Source: an uncultured Eubacterium sp.
GTDB lineage: Bacteria; Bacillota; Clostridia; Lachnospirales; Lachnospiraceae
Length of the DNA: 64,000 nucleotides
NCBI GenBank assembly: GCA_934320655.1
Contig: CAKRFN010000009.1
Span: 1 to 64,000, forward strand
Direction: 5' to 3'
This document shows, in pieces, positions 45,301-52,120 of the stretch (the first letter of the stretch is position 1; the number at the start of each line of letters is the position of its first letter). The position numbers and the translations under genes were made by a program. The notes below the pieces were generated by a model that was not told the origin of the DNA, ran no database searches, and saw only the letters and a list, made by a program, of their open reading frames with translations.

Positions 45301-47721
45301 GAAAAGGGTAGTCTCCCCCTTGCTGCCGATTTTTACGGCTTCTGCGCTGTCAAAATCATAACTTCCATCTTCCAGTACGGATAAGGAAGATTTCAGGTAT
45401 GCCCTAAAGCCTGCGCCGGACAGTACAGGCGCTTCCGTGTCGTCCCCGTTGTCGGATACTTTGATAAGCTGGAACGGCTGCTTGATGACCTGCTCTGCCG
45501 ATGTTGTGCTTCTTGACACTTCCGCTACCAGATCGCCCTCATAATCGCAGACAACATCATGTTCCTCTTCGTCAAGGAGATACCCTTCCGACGGTGTGAT
45601 TTCCTTTACATAGTAGTTGCCGAGATAGAGGTTCTTTACCTCTGCATTGCCGCCCTCATCGGTTGTCAGTGTGGCAACAATATCCCCCGCATGGAAGATA
45701 ATGCCTGTTGCACCGTCCGGGTGTACAATGTCATTGCGGGCATATAAGCCGTAAACAGCGCCCTCCAGAGTTGCGTCACCCTGCGGAACTGCTTTTCCTG
45801 TCTCTTTATCCACCTTGTAGATGTGGATTTTTGCGGTTGTCCTGTCATTTGCAAAGGTGTGTGTAAATGTTGCCTTTGCGGTTGTCTCCGGCAGGTAATT
45901 GAAATTGAAGCTGTATATATCAGAACTGTTCCTGTAATATGCATAAGGTGCCTGTGTCTCTGAAATATAGTAGCTGTTTGCGATTGGAAGGTCTACCGTG
46001 TAAGCGGCGCTGCCGTCCTCCCCTGTTGTAACGGTCTGTAATGCAGTCCCCTTTGTCACGATGACCTGTCCTGCATAATTCCTGATGTCATTTCCCGCAT
46101 AAAGCGTGTACTGTCCGCCGTCCAGCGGGTTTGTTGTCTCGGAATCCTTCTTTGTAACGGAAACTTCCGCTTTCTGTCTGGTATTCAGGATGGTTGTTGC
46201 CTCATACTGCACTTCCACCGTCTGGTCCTTATACTCGATTTTTACGGTCTGCGGTGTGGTATTGATAGTGTATCCGTCAATGCTCTTTGTCTCTGTCACG
46301 GTATAGGTTCCAAGATGAAGGTCTGATAACAGCACTTTTCCGTCGCTTCCGCTCACAAGGTTTTCAGCGATCAGGTCCCCTTTGTTATAGATTTTTGTGC
46401 CGTCTGCCTTGTAAATGTCTGCGCCTGCCGTCACTTTGAAAACAGCCCCCGGCAGTTTCTTTTTCTCATAAGTGAAATTGCTGCCATTCCATCCGGTCAG
46501 CACTTCCCCTTCCTTATAGATAGTGATTGCGCCAAGCTGCTCCTTGTCCGTTGCGCTGATCCCGGTTGTCTGTCCTGCCTTGACGGTCAGTGTGTGGACT
46601 TTGCCGCTCAGTACATATCCTTTCGGAGCGGTAATTTCCTTTACATAGTAGGTTCCCGCCACAAGCGCATTGGATTTTGCATAACCGTTGCCGTCTGTAG
46701 TCATGGTATCTACCTTATTGGTGCATCCGCTGTCAGAATAGATGCCATATACGGCACCTGCCAACTTCACGCCACTGGCTTCGTCGGTCTTTACGATTTC
46801 CCCATAGCCGATGTTTTCCGTCTTAACCTTAAAATAGGCATGGATAGGATCGGCGCTGGGACGTTCCGAAACAAACTCCTGATAGTTTGCTTTTTCCGTG
46901 AGCCAGAACACACAGCTTGAAGTTGTCTCCACTTCGCCTGCCGTGGAGTTCATGGTTGCCATTGTTGCCGCTGTGTTTACTTCCCTGCTGGAAATGGTAA
47001 CGCTGTTCCCATTCTTTTCCACCGTGTACCCGCCCAGCGAAATGTCAAAACTGGAAAGTACGCCGTTGCTGTCAGTAAGGGTTTTCTCAAAACGCTGGTT
47101 CCCCTCATTCCATTTCAGCTCATAAGTTTCCGCACCGCTCTGTGTCCTGCTTGCAAAACTTGGTCTTGTCGCATTATAAGACTTGCTGATGCTATTTTTC
47201 AGGCTTGTATAATAAGCATAGGACGATGACGGGTTCGGAGCCGAATCGCACAGCTTCCTTGCTGCCGAATCCCCGCTGCCTGTATCGAACAGGTTCCCCA
47301 CGATGATCCATACCATTGCCTGTGTCGCTATGAACTGGTCGCACTGGTCATTGGACGGCGCTGATGCGCTGTTGCTGTTAAACCCAAAATACAGACAATA
47401 GCTTAAAAGTTTTTCCTGCTGTGCCGACATGGAAGTGCTTGAATTAGGGTAGCTGTTCATAAGCTGCCCGCCGTCCGCCGCCAGACCAAAATTCATGCAG
47501 TAGGCGGCATTGCCGTCCAGTATGGCATACAGGACTTTCCCGTGGTCATAGCCTGCCTTTAACTCGCTTACCTCGCCCGATGCTCTTGTCGATGCATACC
47601 AGAAAGCGATGTTTGCGCTGGAACTTGCCGCAAAAGCAGTCGTCCCATTACTAAACAGCGTGGTAAAGACCGTGAGCAGGGCTAAGAAGCCTGCCATAAA
47701 TCTTTTCATTTTCTGTTTCAT
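42349..47721 (-). CDS. LPXTG-anchored surface adhesin with thioester head and ~13 SpaA/Cna_B repeats
   Basis: 1790 residues, secreted and wall-anchored. A signal peptide ends near TAFAA (~31). The N-terminal domain has Cys75 (AAYCMNFG) and Gln134 in the TQAMVW motif, the pair that forms an internal thioester able to bond host or cell targets. From ~300 to ~1745 I count about 13 beta-sandwich domains of SpaA/Cna_B type, each with a K-bearing first strand (VTKKD, IKKDA) and a closing (V/R)E.(A)P.GY motif; many should hold Lys-Asn isopeptide bonds. The end is LPQTG at 1752, a hydrophobic helix and KKKKDG. It is probably anchored by the element sortase (7651-8274) and may help donor-recipient contact. 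Confidence 0.9.
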   Translation of the reverse strand: MKQKMKRFMAGFLALLTVFTTLFSNGTTAFAASSSANIAFWYASTRASGEVSELKAGYDHGKVLYAILDGNAAYCMNFGLAADGGQLMNSYPNSSTSMSAQQEKLLSYCLYFGFNSNSASAPSNDQCDQFIATQAMVWIIVGNLFDTGSGDSAARKLCDSAPNPSSSYAYYTSLKNSISKSYNATRPSFASRTQSGAETYELKWNEGNQRFEKTLTDSNGVLSSFDISLGGYTVEKNGNSVTISSREVNTAATMATMNSTAGEVETTSSCVFWLTEKANYQEFVSERPSADPIHAYFKVKTENIGYGEIVKTDEASGVKLAGAVYGIYSDSGCTNKVDTMTTDGNGYAKSNALVAGTYYVKEITAPKGYVLSGKVHTLTVKAGQTTGISATDKEQLGAITIYKEGEVLTGWNGSNFTYEKKKLPGAVFKVTAGADIYKADGTKIYNKGDLIAENLVSGSDGKVLLSDLHLGTYTVTETKSIDGYTINTTPQTVKIEYKDQTVEVQYEATTILNTRQKAEVSVTKKDSETTNPLDGGQYTLYAGNDIRNYAGQVIVTKGTALQTVTTGEDGSAAYTVDLPIANSYYISETQAPYAYYRNSSDIYSFNFNYLPETTAKATFTHTFANDRTTAKIHIYKVDKETGKAVPQGDATLEGAVYGLYARNDIVHPDGATGIIFHAGDIVATLTTDEGGNAEVKNLYLGNYYVKEITPSEGYLLDEEEHDVVCDYEGDLVAEVSRSTTSAEQVIKQPFQLIKVSDNGDDTEAPVLSGAGFRAYLKSSLSVLEDGSYDFDSAEAVKIGSKGETTLFTDAKGHIVTQPIPYGTYVVIETVTPHNMETVRPFEVRIVENHPAEPQVWRVFIDREFTAKLRVIKKDADTKQTVLIPNTEFKIFNIDKNEYVKMVTTYPSKVTHTSFFTDSDGDLILPDTLKIGNYRIEEVAAPFGYVLNTDYVEVSVDSDTFYETDPDTYDAIITVEYEDEPVTGELTVEKKGEILDGYKGGLFADSEEKEFVYKEGSLAGAKFEVYAAEDIHTADMQTDEDGNRTKYYSNGDLVATLTTGEDGRASIAGLPLGQYRVVETEAPYGYVLNGEEQLVTFVYVDDKTPVIHESVTFDNDRQKLDMSVIKKDAEEDTPVAGAEFGLYAAEDIENANGEVIIPAGTLLETAVSDENGRITFRKDYPFAVYEAKELAAPKGYVSSGEVITLETEYQGQHEAVAEYSGEFLNEPTAFEFTKEDIASGAELSGAMLTVIDKDGNVVDRWTSVAEEAHVIKRLAAGETYTLREEFAPYGYLKAEEIQFTVEDTADIQSAVMKDEVPTGAIIINKDGEFVTDTTLMKGHWYDFIFNYFKDSLAGVEFEVYAAEDIVSPDGLDTIYYEADELVATIVTDEKGYANIDNLPLGKYYLVETKTLEGFVLDDTPIEADLSYIDQDTRVVYAGMNISNERQKVQITVVKKEAGTKEVLEGAIFGLFAKEDIVNKDGKIVVKAGTEIERGVTGKDGKLTFVSDLPLGKYYVQELTAPKGYVKSGKVFDVDASYQGDDKEVIEFEAEFENKPIKVQISKTDITGDNELEGAVLSVIDADGNLVEKWTSGKEPHMIEKLPAGKYTLREETAPFGYVIAQDIEFEVKETDEIQKAAMKDEAAVGKVIISKKSEDGKALAGAKFEIRDKDGKVIETLVTDKDGHAESGELPIAAFKDGKYESAVTYTVVEVEAPKGYLLDSTPKEVKFEYKDGKTRVVEYTLEVTNKPTEPKLPQTGDNMNPWVFAGFGLLAVAAGIGIIFWKKKKDGAEA

Positions 47722-47744
47722 TCAGATCTCCTCCTTATAATAGG

Positions 47745-47783
47745 GCAAAAAAATGACAAGTCATGTGAAATGGCTTGTCATTT
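47745..47783 (-). terminator. Terminator between the lipoprotein and adhesin genes
   Basis: AAATGACAAG (47751-47760) and CTTGTCATTT (47774-47783) pair perfectly; on the minus strand a T7 run follows. The adhesin start codon is only 24 bases further on, with an AAGGAGGAG site, so adhesin expression may depend on read-through or on a promoter inside this spacer. Confidence 0.8.
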
Positions 47784-47844
47784 TCCGTTTACTGTTATTC
47801 TGTTTGATTCTTTCATTTACTCAATAATACATCGGTATGCCCTC

Positions 47845-48621
47845 TTACCTGTAACAGCGGAACTCATAAAAATCCGTCCCGTTCAGGTTATACACTCCTG
47901 CATACTCAATGTAAAACACAGGTTCCGTTTCCAGCAGCATCATTCCCGCAATGTAATCCGCTATCCCGTCCTCGCTGCCGAGTTTCCTGCCGGACGTGGT
48001 GGACGCTTCATTCAGGTCTGTCTCCACAAAAACGCTGTAATAGCCCAGTCCGTCATACGGATAATAGGAATTGTATTCTTCCTGCGTTATCTTCCCCTCT
48101 GCCAGCAGGCTTGCAAGGTTGTCCGTGGTGGTTATCATGCCGCCCGCCTGACACTTTGCAACCGCCTGACTGCATACGGAAACGGGATCATAGGATACTG
48201 CGATCACTGCCGGTTCCTGCTGCTTTGTTTCCTCCGGCTTCGTCTCTTCCGGCTTTGTTTCTTCCTGCTTCGTTTCCTCCTGCTTTGGCACATCTGTACT
48301 GCCCTGTGCAGGTTCCGTTTCCTCTTTCTGCCCCGGCTGGCTTGCAGGCTTGGGTTCAGGCGTTTCCCCTGCCTCCTTATCCCCCTCTTCCTGCCCTGTC
48401 TCTTCCGCCGTTTCCTTTTCGGTCTGCTCTTTTTCGGTATCCCCGTTTTCTGCCTGATCCGCAGCAGGGACTTCCTTATCCTCCGCCATATCCGGTTCCT
48501 CAGTGTCTGTTGCTGTTTCAGCCGCTTCCGTCTCCATATCAGGCAGGATATTGTCCTTATTGCCGCATCCGGCAGCAAGCATGACAGTTACGGATAAAAT
48601 CAGAAATAATCTCTTTTTCAT
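47845..48621 (-). CDS. Lipoprotein with Glu/Lys/Thr-rich stalk
   Basis: Start at ATG 48621 (MKKRLFLILSV), giving 258 residues. The lipobox is LAAGC with Cys19. A long acidic, disordered stalk (~25-150) has PEETK/QEETK repeats, followed by a folded C-terminal domain of ~110 residues (CSQAVAKCQAGGMITTTDNL, YYPYDGLGYYSVFVETD, FYIEYAGVYNLNGTDFYEF). It should be held on the outer face of the membrane, with the stalk crossing the wall. I do not recognise the end domain. It precedes the adhesin gene and may work at the mating surface. Confidence 0.75.
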   Translation of the reverse strand: MKKRLFLILSVTVMLAAGCGNKDNILPDMETEAAETATDTEEPDMAEDKEVPAADQAENGDTEKEQTEKETAEETGQEEGDKEAGETPEPKPASQPGQKEETEPAQGSTDVPKQEETKQEETKPEETKPEETKQQEPAVIAVSYDPVSVCSQAVAKCQAGGMITTTDNLASLLAEGKITQEEYNSYYPYDGLGYYSVFVETDLNEASTTSGRKLGSEDGIADYIAGMMLLETEPVFYIEYAGVYNLNGTDFYEFRCYR

Positions 48622-48706
48622 ATGAATCACCTTTCCTTTCCCCCATAAGGGAAAGGCAGGCTGTGTCCGTGTACCACTGTCCTGTCCCTTATGGGCAGAC
48701 TCTGTA

Positions 48707-48757
48707 TCATATACACGGGACACATATCGGTTCAGGTCTGTCCCGTATTCTATGCAT
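48707..48757 (-). CDS. Possible 16-codon leader peptide before the lipoprotein gene
   Basis: An ATG with a perfect AGGAGG five bases upstream opens MHRIRDRPEPICVPCI and stops. The surrounding spacer 48622-48774 also holds CCCATAAGGG and CCCTTATGGG, complementary decamers about 40 bases apart that could form a stem. The tiny frame may be a leader or chance; the spacer otherwise shows nothing. Confidence 0.25.
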   Translation of the reverse strand: MHRIRDRPEPICVPCI

Positions 48758-48774
48758 TGTTTCCTCCTATGAAA

Positions 48775-48858
48775 CTACTTCATTCTGCCAAAATATGCAA
48801 GCATTCTTTTCAGTCTCTTGTCCTTTGCATATGCCTTGTAGAATTTCAGTATCCACAT
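48775..48858 (-). CDS. 27-aa basic peptide
   Basis: ATG at 48858 with GGAGGTGG five bases upstream. The product is MWILKFYKAYAKDKRLKRML followed by AYFGRMK, an amphipathic basic helix. It lies 14 nt after the 60-residue membrane protein gene. Too short for certain assignment, but the ribosome site is very good. Confidence 0.45.
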   Translation of the reverse strand: MWILKFYKAYAKDKRLKRMLAYFGRMK

Positions 48859-48872
48859 ATTTACCACCTCCT

Positions 48873-49055
48873 TCATCGTCTGCCTGCTGAAACGCCTGCC
48901 ATAGTCAGCACAATCCTCATAACAAGGGCAAGTAACAGCAGGAACAGTTTAGCCATCCCAAGCACCAGCTTCAATGCCACAAGCACCGCCTGTAATATCC
49001 ATTTCAATATGGTAAGCAATACCACTCCGGTCTTTCTTAAAACGATTCCTGCCAT
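48873..49055 (-). CDS. 60-aa hydrophobic membrane protein
   Basis: Start at ATG 49055 with AAGGAGG upstream; the frame is open a little further back without support. The protein is nearly all hydrophobic with regularly spaced Lys/Arg (LRKTGVVLLTILKWILQAVL, VALKLVLGMAKLFLLLLALV), suggesting two membrane helices or an amphipathic layer. The function is unknown; a small holin-like or channel-associated peptide would fit. Confidence 0.6.
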   Translation of the reverse strand: MAGIVLRKTGVVLLTILKWILQAVLVALKLVLGMAKLFLLLLALVMRIVLTMAGVSAGRR

Positions 49056-49122
49056 AAAACATTCCTCCTTGTTTTCCGAAGGAAAATGCGACTGCCCTTG
49101 CAGGAGCAGAGGAATTTTCCTC

Positions 49123-49557
49123 CTATCCCCAGCCGTCAACCAGTTCCATCATGGTTGGATCTTCTGTTTCCCTTGTATCTTCTGCCGCTTTCATTGCTGT
49201 GCTGTCCATGTTGCCCCTACCCGCAGCACCCTCCGCCACCCTCACAGTTCCGGCTCCGAGTGCCGCTCCAAGCAGCATGATAATCTCATTCTTGACTTCG
49301 TTTTTCAAGTCTGACCGTATACCGTCCAGATCTTCCCTTGTAATGTACCCTGCATTTTTCTTCGGTTCCCCTGTCTCTTTGACAAGGCTTTCATCATTCA
49401 GACTGCGGATATAGAAATCTACCGCATCGACGATGAACTGATTGACTGATTTGTGTATTTCTGTATTCAGTTCCGCCAGAATCCTGTGTACCCTGCAATG
49501 CTGCTCATTATCAAGGTTGAGCCGGACATTATGATAGCAGATATTTGATTTTCCCAT
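49123..49557 (-). CDS. ParR-like DNA-binding partition protein
   Basis: Start at ATG 49557 (MGKSNICYHNVRLNL) behind GGAG; a GTG lies three codons upstream. 144 residues. The N-terminal NVRLNLDNEQHCRVHRILAE, followed by SVNQFIVDAVDFYI, is a ribbon-helix-helix dimerisation fold. The C-terminal half is acidic and disordered and ends with a short hydrophobic tail (MMELVDGWG) that could contact filaments. It lies directly after the ParM-like gene, as parR lies after parM in type II partition operons. The identification is from fold outline and order, not close similarity. Confidence 0.65.
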   Translation of the reverse strand: MGKSNICYHNVRLNLDNEQHCRVHRILAELNTEIHKSVNQFIVDAVDFYIRSLNDESLVKETGEPKKNAGYITREDLDGIRSDLKNEVKNEIIMLLGAALGAGTVRVAEGAAGRGNMDSTAMKAAEDTRETEDPTMMELVDGWG

Positions 49558-49568
49558 ATGCCCCACTC

Positions 49569-50492
49569 CTATCCTATCTGGTTACGATGCTTTGCAAGGA
49601 AAACCCTGCCAAGCTGTTCATACCCCTTTGCATTTGCTTTGATGTCCTCAATGTAGCGGAAATTCCCGCCTTCATGTGAACCGAACAACCGCATGACCGC
49701 CGCACCGCCTCCTACGAACACAATCGGTATCACATCGAGGTTGTAACCGTGTTCTTTCAGGGTATTGTAGACTTTCTGTGCAAAATCACGCAGGCAGTTC
49801 TTTACAATGTTCATGTACTTATCCGGTAATGCTGCCTCTCCGGTAGCCATGACCTGCTGTATCACGTTTTCCTCAAGTTCCTGCCCGATCTGCCTGTTAC
49901 ATTCCTCATTGATTATTCTCATGCAGCGGATAAGTCCCTGCTGGCTTGTGATACACTCCGCCTCATTCGGCTTGCCATTCTCTATCGGCATGATGTCAAT
50001 GGTCCAGCTCCCTATATCCACCACTACCACACGCCCCGGCAGAGTTCTCAACTGCTCTGCAACTGCCGCATAGCATTGTGGGAATACGGACACCCTTGCT
50101 ATCCTTGCCGTATACTTCTCTTTCTCAAAGCGGAAACCGACTTCTTTCTTCTTTAACAGATAATCAATGAAGTCCTGCTTCTCTGCACCGAACCTTGTCA
50201 GGGGAAGTCCTACCGATAAAAGGACATCCGCATTTCTCATTCCCCGCTGTTTCAGTTCCTTTGCGATTGCCGCAAGGGTAAGCAGATAGAAGTTGTCATT
50301 CTCAACTTTCGTGTCCCTGACCTCAAGACGTTTCCCGCCTACCTTGTAATATCTTCCGTCCAGTTCCACCACATCATCATAAAATGCGGGTTCCGTCGTG
50401 ATCTCCTTTACTCCTGTCGTAAAAATGTGTGTAGCTGTTTTCATATTCGACCAGCCATGATCGATCCCGATTACTTCAATATGTTTTTCCAT
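49569..50492 (-). CDS. ParM/Alp-like actin homologue
   Basis: Plasmid actins form ATP-driven filaments that push sister copies apart. ATG 50492 with GGAGG nine bases upstream gives 307 residues; an ATGA overlap with the preceding gene at 50519 is an alternative start. The actin fold motifs are present: phosphate 1 VIGIDHGWSNMKTAT near the N-terminus, phosphate 2 RVVVVDIGSWTIDIM mid-protein, and the adenosine motif IPIVFVGGGAAVMRLF near the end. The segment LLSVGLPLTRFGAEKQDFID is typical of StbA/ParM-like proteins. Together with the next gene it forms a segregation system, unusual for a purely integrated element. Confidence 0.85.
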   Translation of the reverse strand: MEKHIEVIGIDHGWSNMKTATHIFTTGVKEITTEPAFYDDVVELDGRYYKVGGKRLEVRDTKVENDNFYLLTLAAIAKELKQRGMRNADVLLSVGLPLTRFGAEKQDFIDYLLKKKEVGFRFEKEKYTARIARVSVFPQCYAAVAEQLRTLPGRVVVVDIGSWTIDIMPIENGKPNEAECITSQQGLIRCMRIINEECNRQIGQELEENVIQQVMATGEAALPDKYMNIVKNCLRDFAQKVYNTLKEHGYNLDVIPIVFVGGGAAVMRLFGSHEGGNFRYIEDIKANAKGYEQLGRVFLAKHRNQIG

Positions 50493-50515
50493 CCTGTTCT
50501 TCCTCCATAATTTAT

Positions 50516-51010
50516 TCATGTTGTTTTACCACCTTTATCAGCTTCTAACCGTTCAAGATACAGTCTGTCAAGAAATTCCCTCTGAACCGCTTTGGGCTGT
50601 TCGCCCCATGTTCCGTTTTCATGCGCATCACTGCGGTTCCATATGTCCTCTGCCTCTTTCCTGCGGATATGCCAGTACAGCTTGCTTCTCCTGTCAATCC
50701 TGGGTTCGTCCGCATCCTGCTCCTTTTCCTCTGTCTCTAACAGATCCCATACAGATATTTTTAAAGCGATTGCTATCCTGCACATAGCGCTCAACGGTAT
50801 TTTATTGAGTGCCCTGCACTCTGCATGATTTAACCATCCGTAAACTGTGCCAATCGGATAACCTGTAACATTACTTATCCATACGTTTTTGCCTTTCCGG
50901 TATATTCCGCTGCTCCTGACAGCTTTATTGATATTTCTGATCACGTCACTCTTACCGATTTTTGCATGTGCCTCTAACAATTTCAGAATGTCTTTCTCAT
51001 ACTCATTCAT
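50516..51010 (-). CDS. Xre-like helix-turn-helix protein
   Basis: 164 residues. The segment WISNVTGYPIGTVYGWLN, then LNKIPLSAMCRIAIALKISV and WDLLE, is a helix-turn-helix of the Cro/Xre kind, placed after ~45 unusual residues. The C-terminus is charged (SKLYWHIRRKEAEDIWNRSD). The start overlaps the stop of the preceding gene by ATGA. Directly upstream of the partition genes it is a good candidate for their regulator or for a copy-control protein. Confidence 0.7.
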   Translation of the reverse strand: MNEYEKDILKLLEAHAKIGKSDVIRNINKAVRSSGIYRKGKNVWISNVTGYPIGTVYGWLNHAECRALNKIPLSAMCRIAIALKISVWDLLETEEKEQDADEPRIDRRSKLYWHIRRKEAEDIWNRSDAHENGTWGEQPKAVQREFLDRLYLERLEADKGGKTT

Positions 51011-51285
51011 TTGTTTTTACCACCCCTTAAAATTTTTTTCATACAGGGAAAGCAATACTTGTCTGATTGTTTATACGGGCATCCAAAACACATATCTTCC
51101 CTGTCCTGTTCCGCAATTTTAGGCCTGCTTTCCTCCTTAACACACTTCCTTGCTAGACACTGGCTGTTATTTCCGTAAAAAAATCGGCACTGCATACAGC
51201 TTCTTAAATCATTTTCAAGTTTTACCTGTGCTGCTATAATTCCGTCCGGTTTTGGAGCGTTCTGTACCCTTACGTTAATTCCCAT
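51007..51285 (-). CDS. Cysteine-rich small protein (92 aa)
   Basis: ATG at 51285 (MGINVRVQNAPKPDG) overlaps the end of the preceding short gene. Eight cysteines are arranged as CMQCRFF, CLARKC, CFGCPY and CFPCMK, suggesting one or two zinc sites or an Fe-S cluster. No family recognised. It is followed by the Xre-like gene with a 4-nt overlap. Confidence 0.6.
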   Translation of the reverse strand: MGINVRVQNAPKPDGIIAAQVKLENDLRSCMQCRFFYGNNSQCLARKCVKEESRPKIAEQDREDMCFGCPYKQSDKYCFPCMKKILRGGKNK

Positions 51286-51412
51286 CCACGCCACCCGCCT
51301 TTCCCTCGGCGGAAAGCCTGTGCAGTTCCTCCATTTTTCTGTCTGCCATCCCTGCTGACTTTGAAAGTGCAAGTACAAACATAAACGCTGCTATAAATCC
51401 TGCCGCTATCAT
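51275..51412 (-). CDS. 45-aa membrane-anchored peptide
   Basis: ATG at 51412 with GGAGGGG upstream, overlapping the end of the preceding gene by 4 nt and the start of the next by 11. The sequence MIAAGFIAAFMFVLALSKSA is a single membrane helix, followed by a charged tail (MADRKMEELHRLSAEGKAGG). Chain overlap with both neighbours supports it being translated. Confidence 0.55.
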   Translation of the reverse strand: MIAAGFIAAFMFVLALSKSAGMADRKMEELHRLSAEGKAGGVDGN

Positions 51413-51795
51413 CTGCCGCCCCTCCTTTTCTGCTCCGCCTTCTTTCTCTGTTCCGCCTCCATCCGTTCGACATACTCACGAATGTCAATCAGAGCTTCTA
51501 AGTCATAGATTTTGGAACTCATGGCACGGTCAACATTTTCAGGAGTACATTCGCCATGTTCTGTCAATGCCACTATTACTTTCTGCCTGATTTCTTCCTG
51601 CACAGAATCCGGCATTGCTGCTATATAGTGTGGTGGCAGCTTTGAAGCTTCTGTGATTACCTCCTTTTCATATCCGTAACTCTTTTCAAAGTCACTCAGG
51701 AATTTTTCTTTTGCCAATACTGCTTTTGCCTTGTTTTCCTCACTGACTAACTCCACCAGTCCGTCTAAAAACTTAATTAGCTCTTTTTTTGTCAT
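51409..51795 (-). CDS. First gene of the element operon, uncharacterised (128 aa)
   Basis: ATG at 51795 after GAGGGAGTAAG. A helical, acidic protein with a basic Arg/Lys end (RMEAEQRKKAEQKRRGG). The phrase VALTEHGECTPENVDRAMSS resembles a small ligand- or DNA-binding helical bundle, but I cannot name a family. It is transcribed from the promoter at 51949-51976 through the leader hairpin at 51832-51893. Confidence 0.6.
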   Translation of the reverse strand: MTKKELIKFLDGLVELVSEENKAKAVLAKEKFLSDFEKSYGYEKEVITEASKLPPHYIAAMPDSVQEEIRQKVIVALTEHGECTPENVDRAMSSKIYDLEALIDIREYVERMEAEQRKKAEQKRRGGR

Positions 51796-51822
51796 CGCTA
51801 TTTCTTACTCCCTCTTTTCTGC

Positions 51823-51893
51823 AATAAAAAAGTAGGACTAAGTTAGCTATGCAACCGTGGCGCTTGTCCACAAAAGAGCTAATTTAGTCCTAC
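51823..51893 (-). promoter_or_regulatory. Terminator-like hairpin in the leader of the element operon
   Basis: Arms 51832-51848 and 51877-51893 (GTAGGACTAAGTTAGCT / AGCTAATTTAGTCCTAC) pair with one mismatch. On the minus strand the stem is followed by TTTTTTATT. The 28-nt loop contains its own dyad, GTGG..CCAC. It lies between the predicted promoter and the first gene (51795), so it can act as an attenuator. A third copy of the arm core, TAGGACTAAATCAGC, is at 52054-52068, so the sequence may alternatively be a recombinase or regulator binding repeat. Confidence 0.6.
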
Positions 51894-51948
51894 CTAAATG
51901 TTAAATATTCAGTTATCACCTCTTTCAAGGTACACTTCATAAACCGTC

Positions 51949-51976
51949 AAAATACTTGATGGTAATTTAGTGTCAA
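51949..51976 (-). promoter_or_regulatory. Predicted sigma-A promoter for the element operon
   Basis: On the minus strand TTGACA (51976-51971), a 16-bp spacer and TATTTT (51954-51949). The -35 is perfect; the -10 matches four of six. Initiation near 51942 would give a leader of about 145 nt holding the hairpin 51832-51893. The -35 lies inside one arm of the terminal inverted repeat. Confidence 0.5.
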
Positions 51977-52120
51977 GTTGCTTATTTTTCAGTTTCAAGA
52001 TTAAAAATGAGCCCATCCTAATCATTTTTGCTGTTCTCACAGCGGTTTTTTCATAGGACTAAATCAGCGGAAACCTTTGATTTTACTGGCTTCTTACTAA
52101 CTTGACACTATTATACCATC
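51958..52120. repeat. Inverted repeats at the right end of the element
   Basis: GATGGTAATTTAGTGTCAAG continues to 51979 on the plus strand. The same 22-base sequence, with three changes in the middle, reads on the minus strand from 52120 to 52099. The arms enclose 118 bases with no gene. The outer arm forms the last codons (ADGIIVSS) and stop of the truncated S8 peptidase gene. The layout fits integrase-binding arms or an end repeat at attR. Confidence 0.55.

Larger units (their letters stand above)
5133..52120 (-). mobile_element. Integrative conjugative element backbone (Tn1549/CTn type), right part
   Basis: The span carries a complete Gram-positive mobilisation and type IV secretion set: relaxase, MobC, VirD4 coupling protein, PcfB, Maff2, TrbL/VirB6, PrgI, VirB4 and NlpC/P60. 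It also has partition genes, a surface adhesin, a sortase and the giant methylase-helicase common to these elements. Gene order is collinear and on one strand. The right end is placed at about 52120, where the S8 peptidase frame loses its family C-terminus. The operon terminator at 5133-5178 marks the end of the backbone transcript but not of the element. No integrase or excisionase is seen, so the left end probably lies left of base 1. Confidence 0.85.

Noticed and set aside
51890..51940. Leader peptide of 16 codons ending at the attenuator stem
   Set aside because: Attractive for attenuation, but it has no ribosome site and would begin at the predicted transcript start. Mentioned only within the attenuator finding.
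52021..52051. Plus-strand terminator GCTGT/ACAGC with T-run near the element end
   Set aside because: The stem is only five base pairs and no plus-strand gene lies upstream of it.
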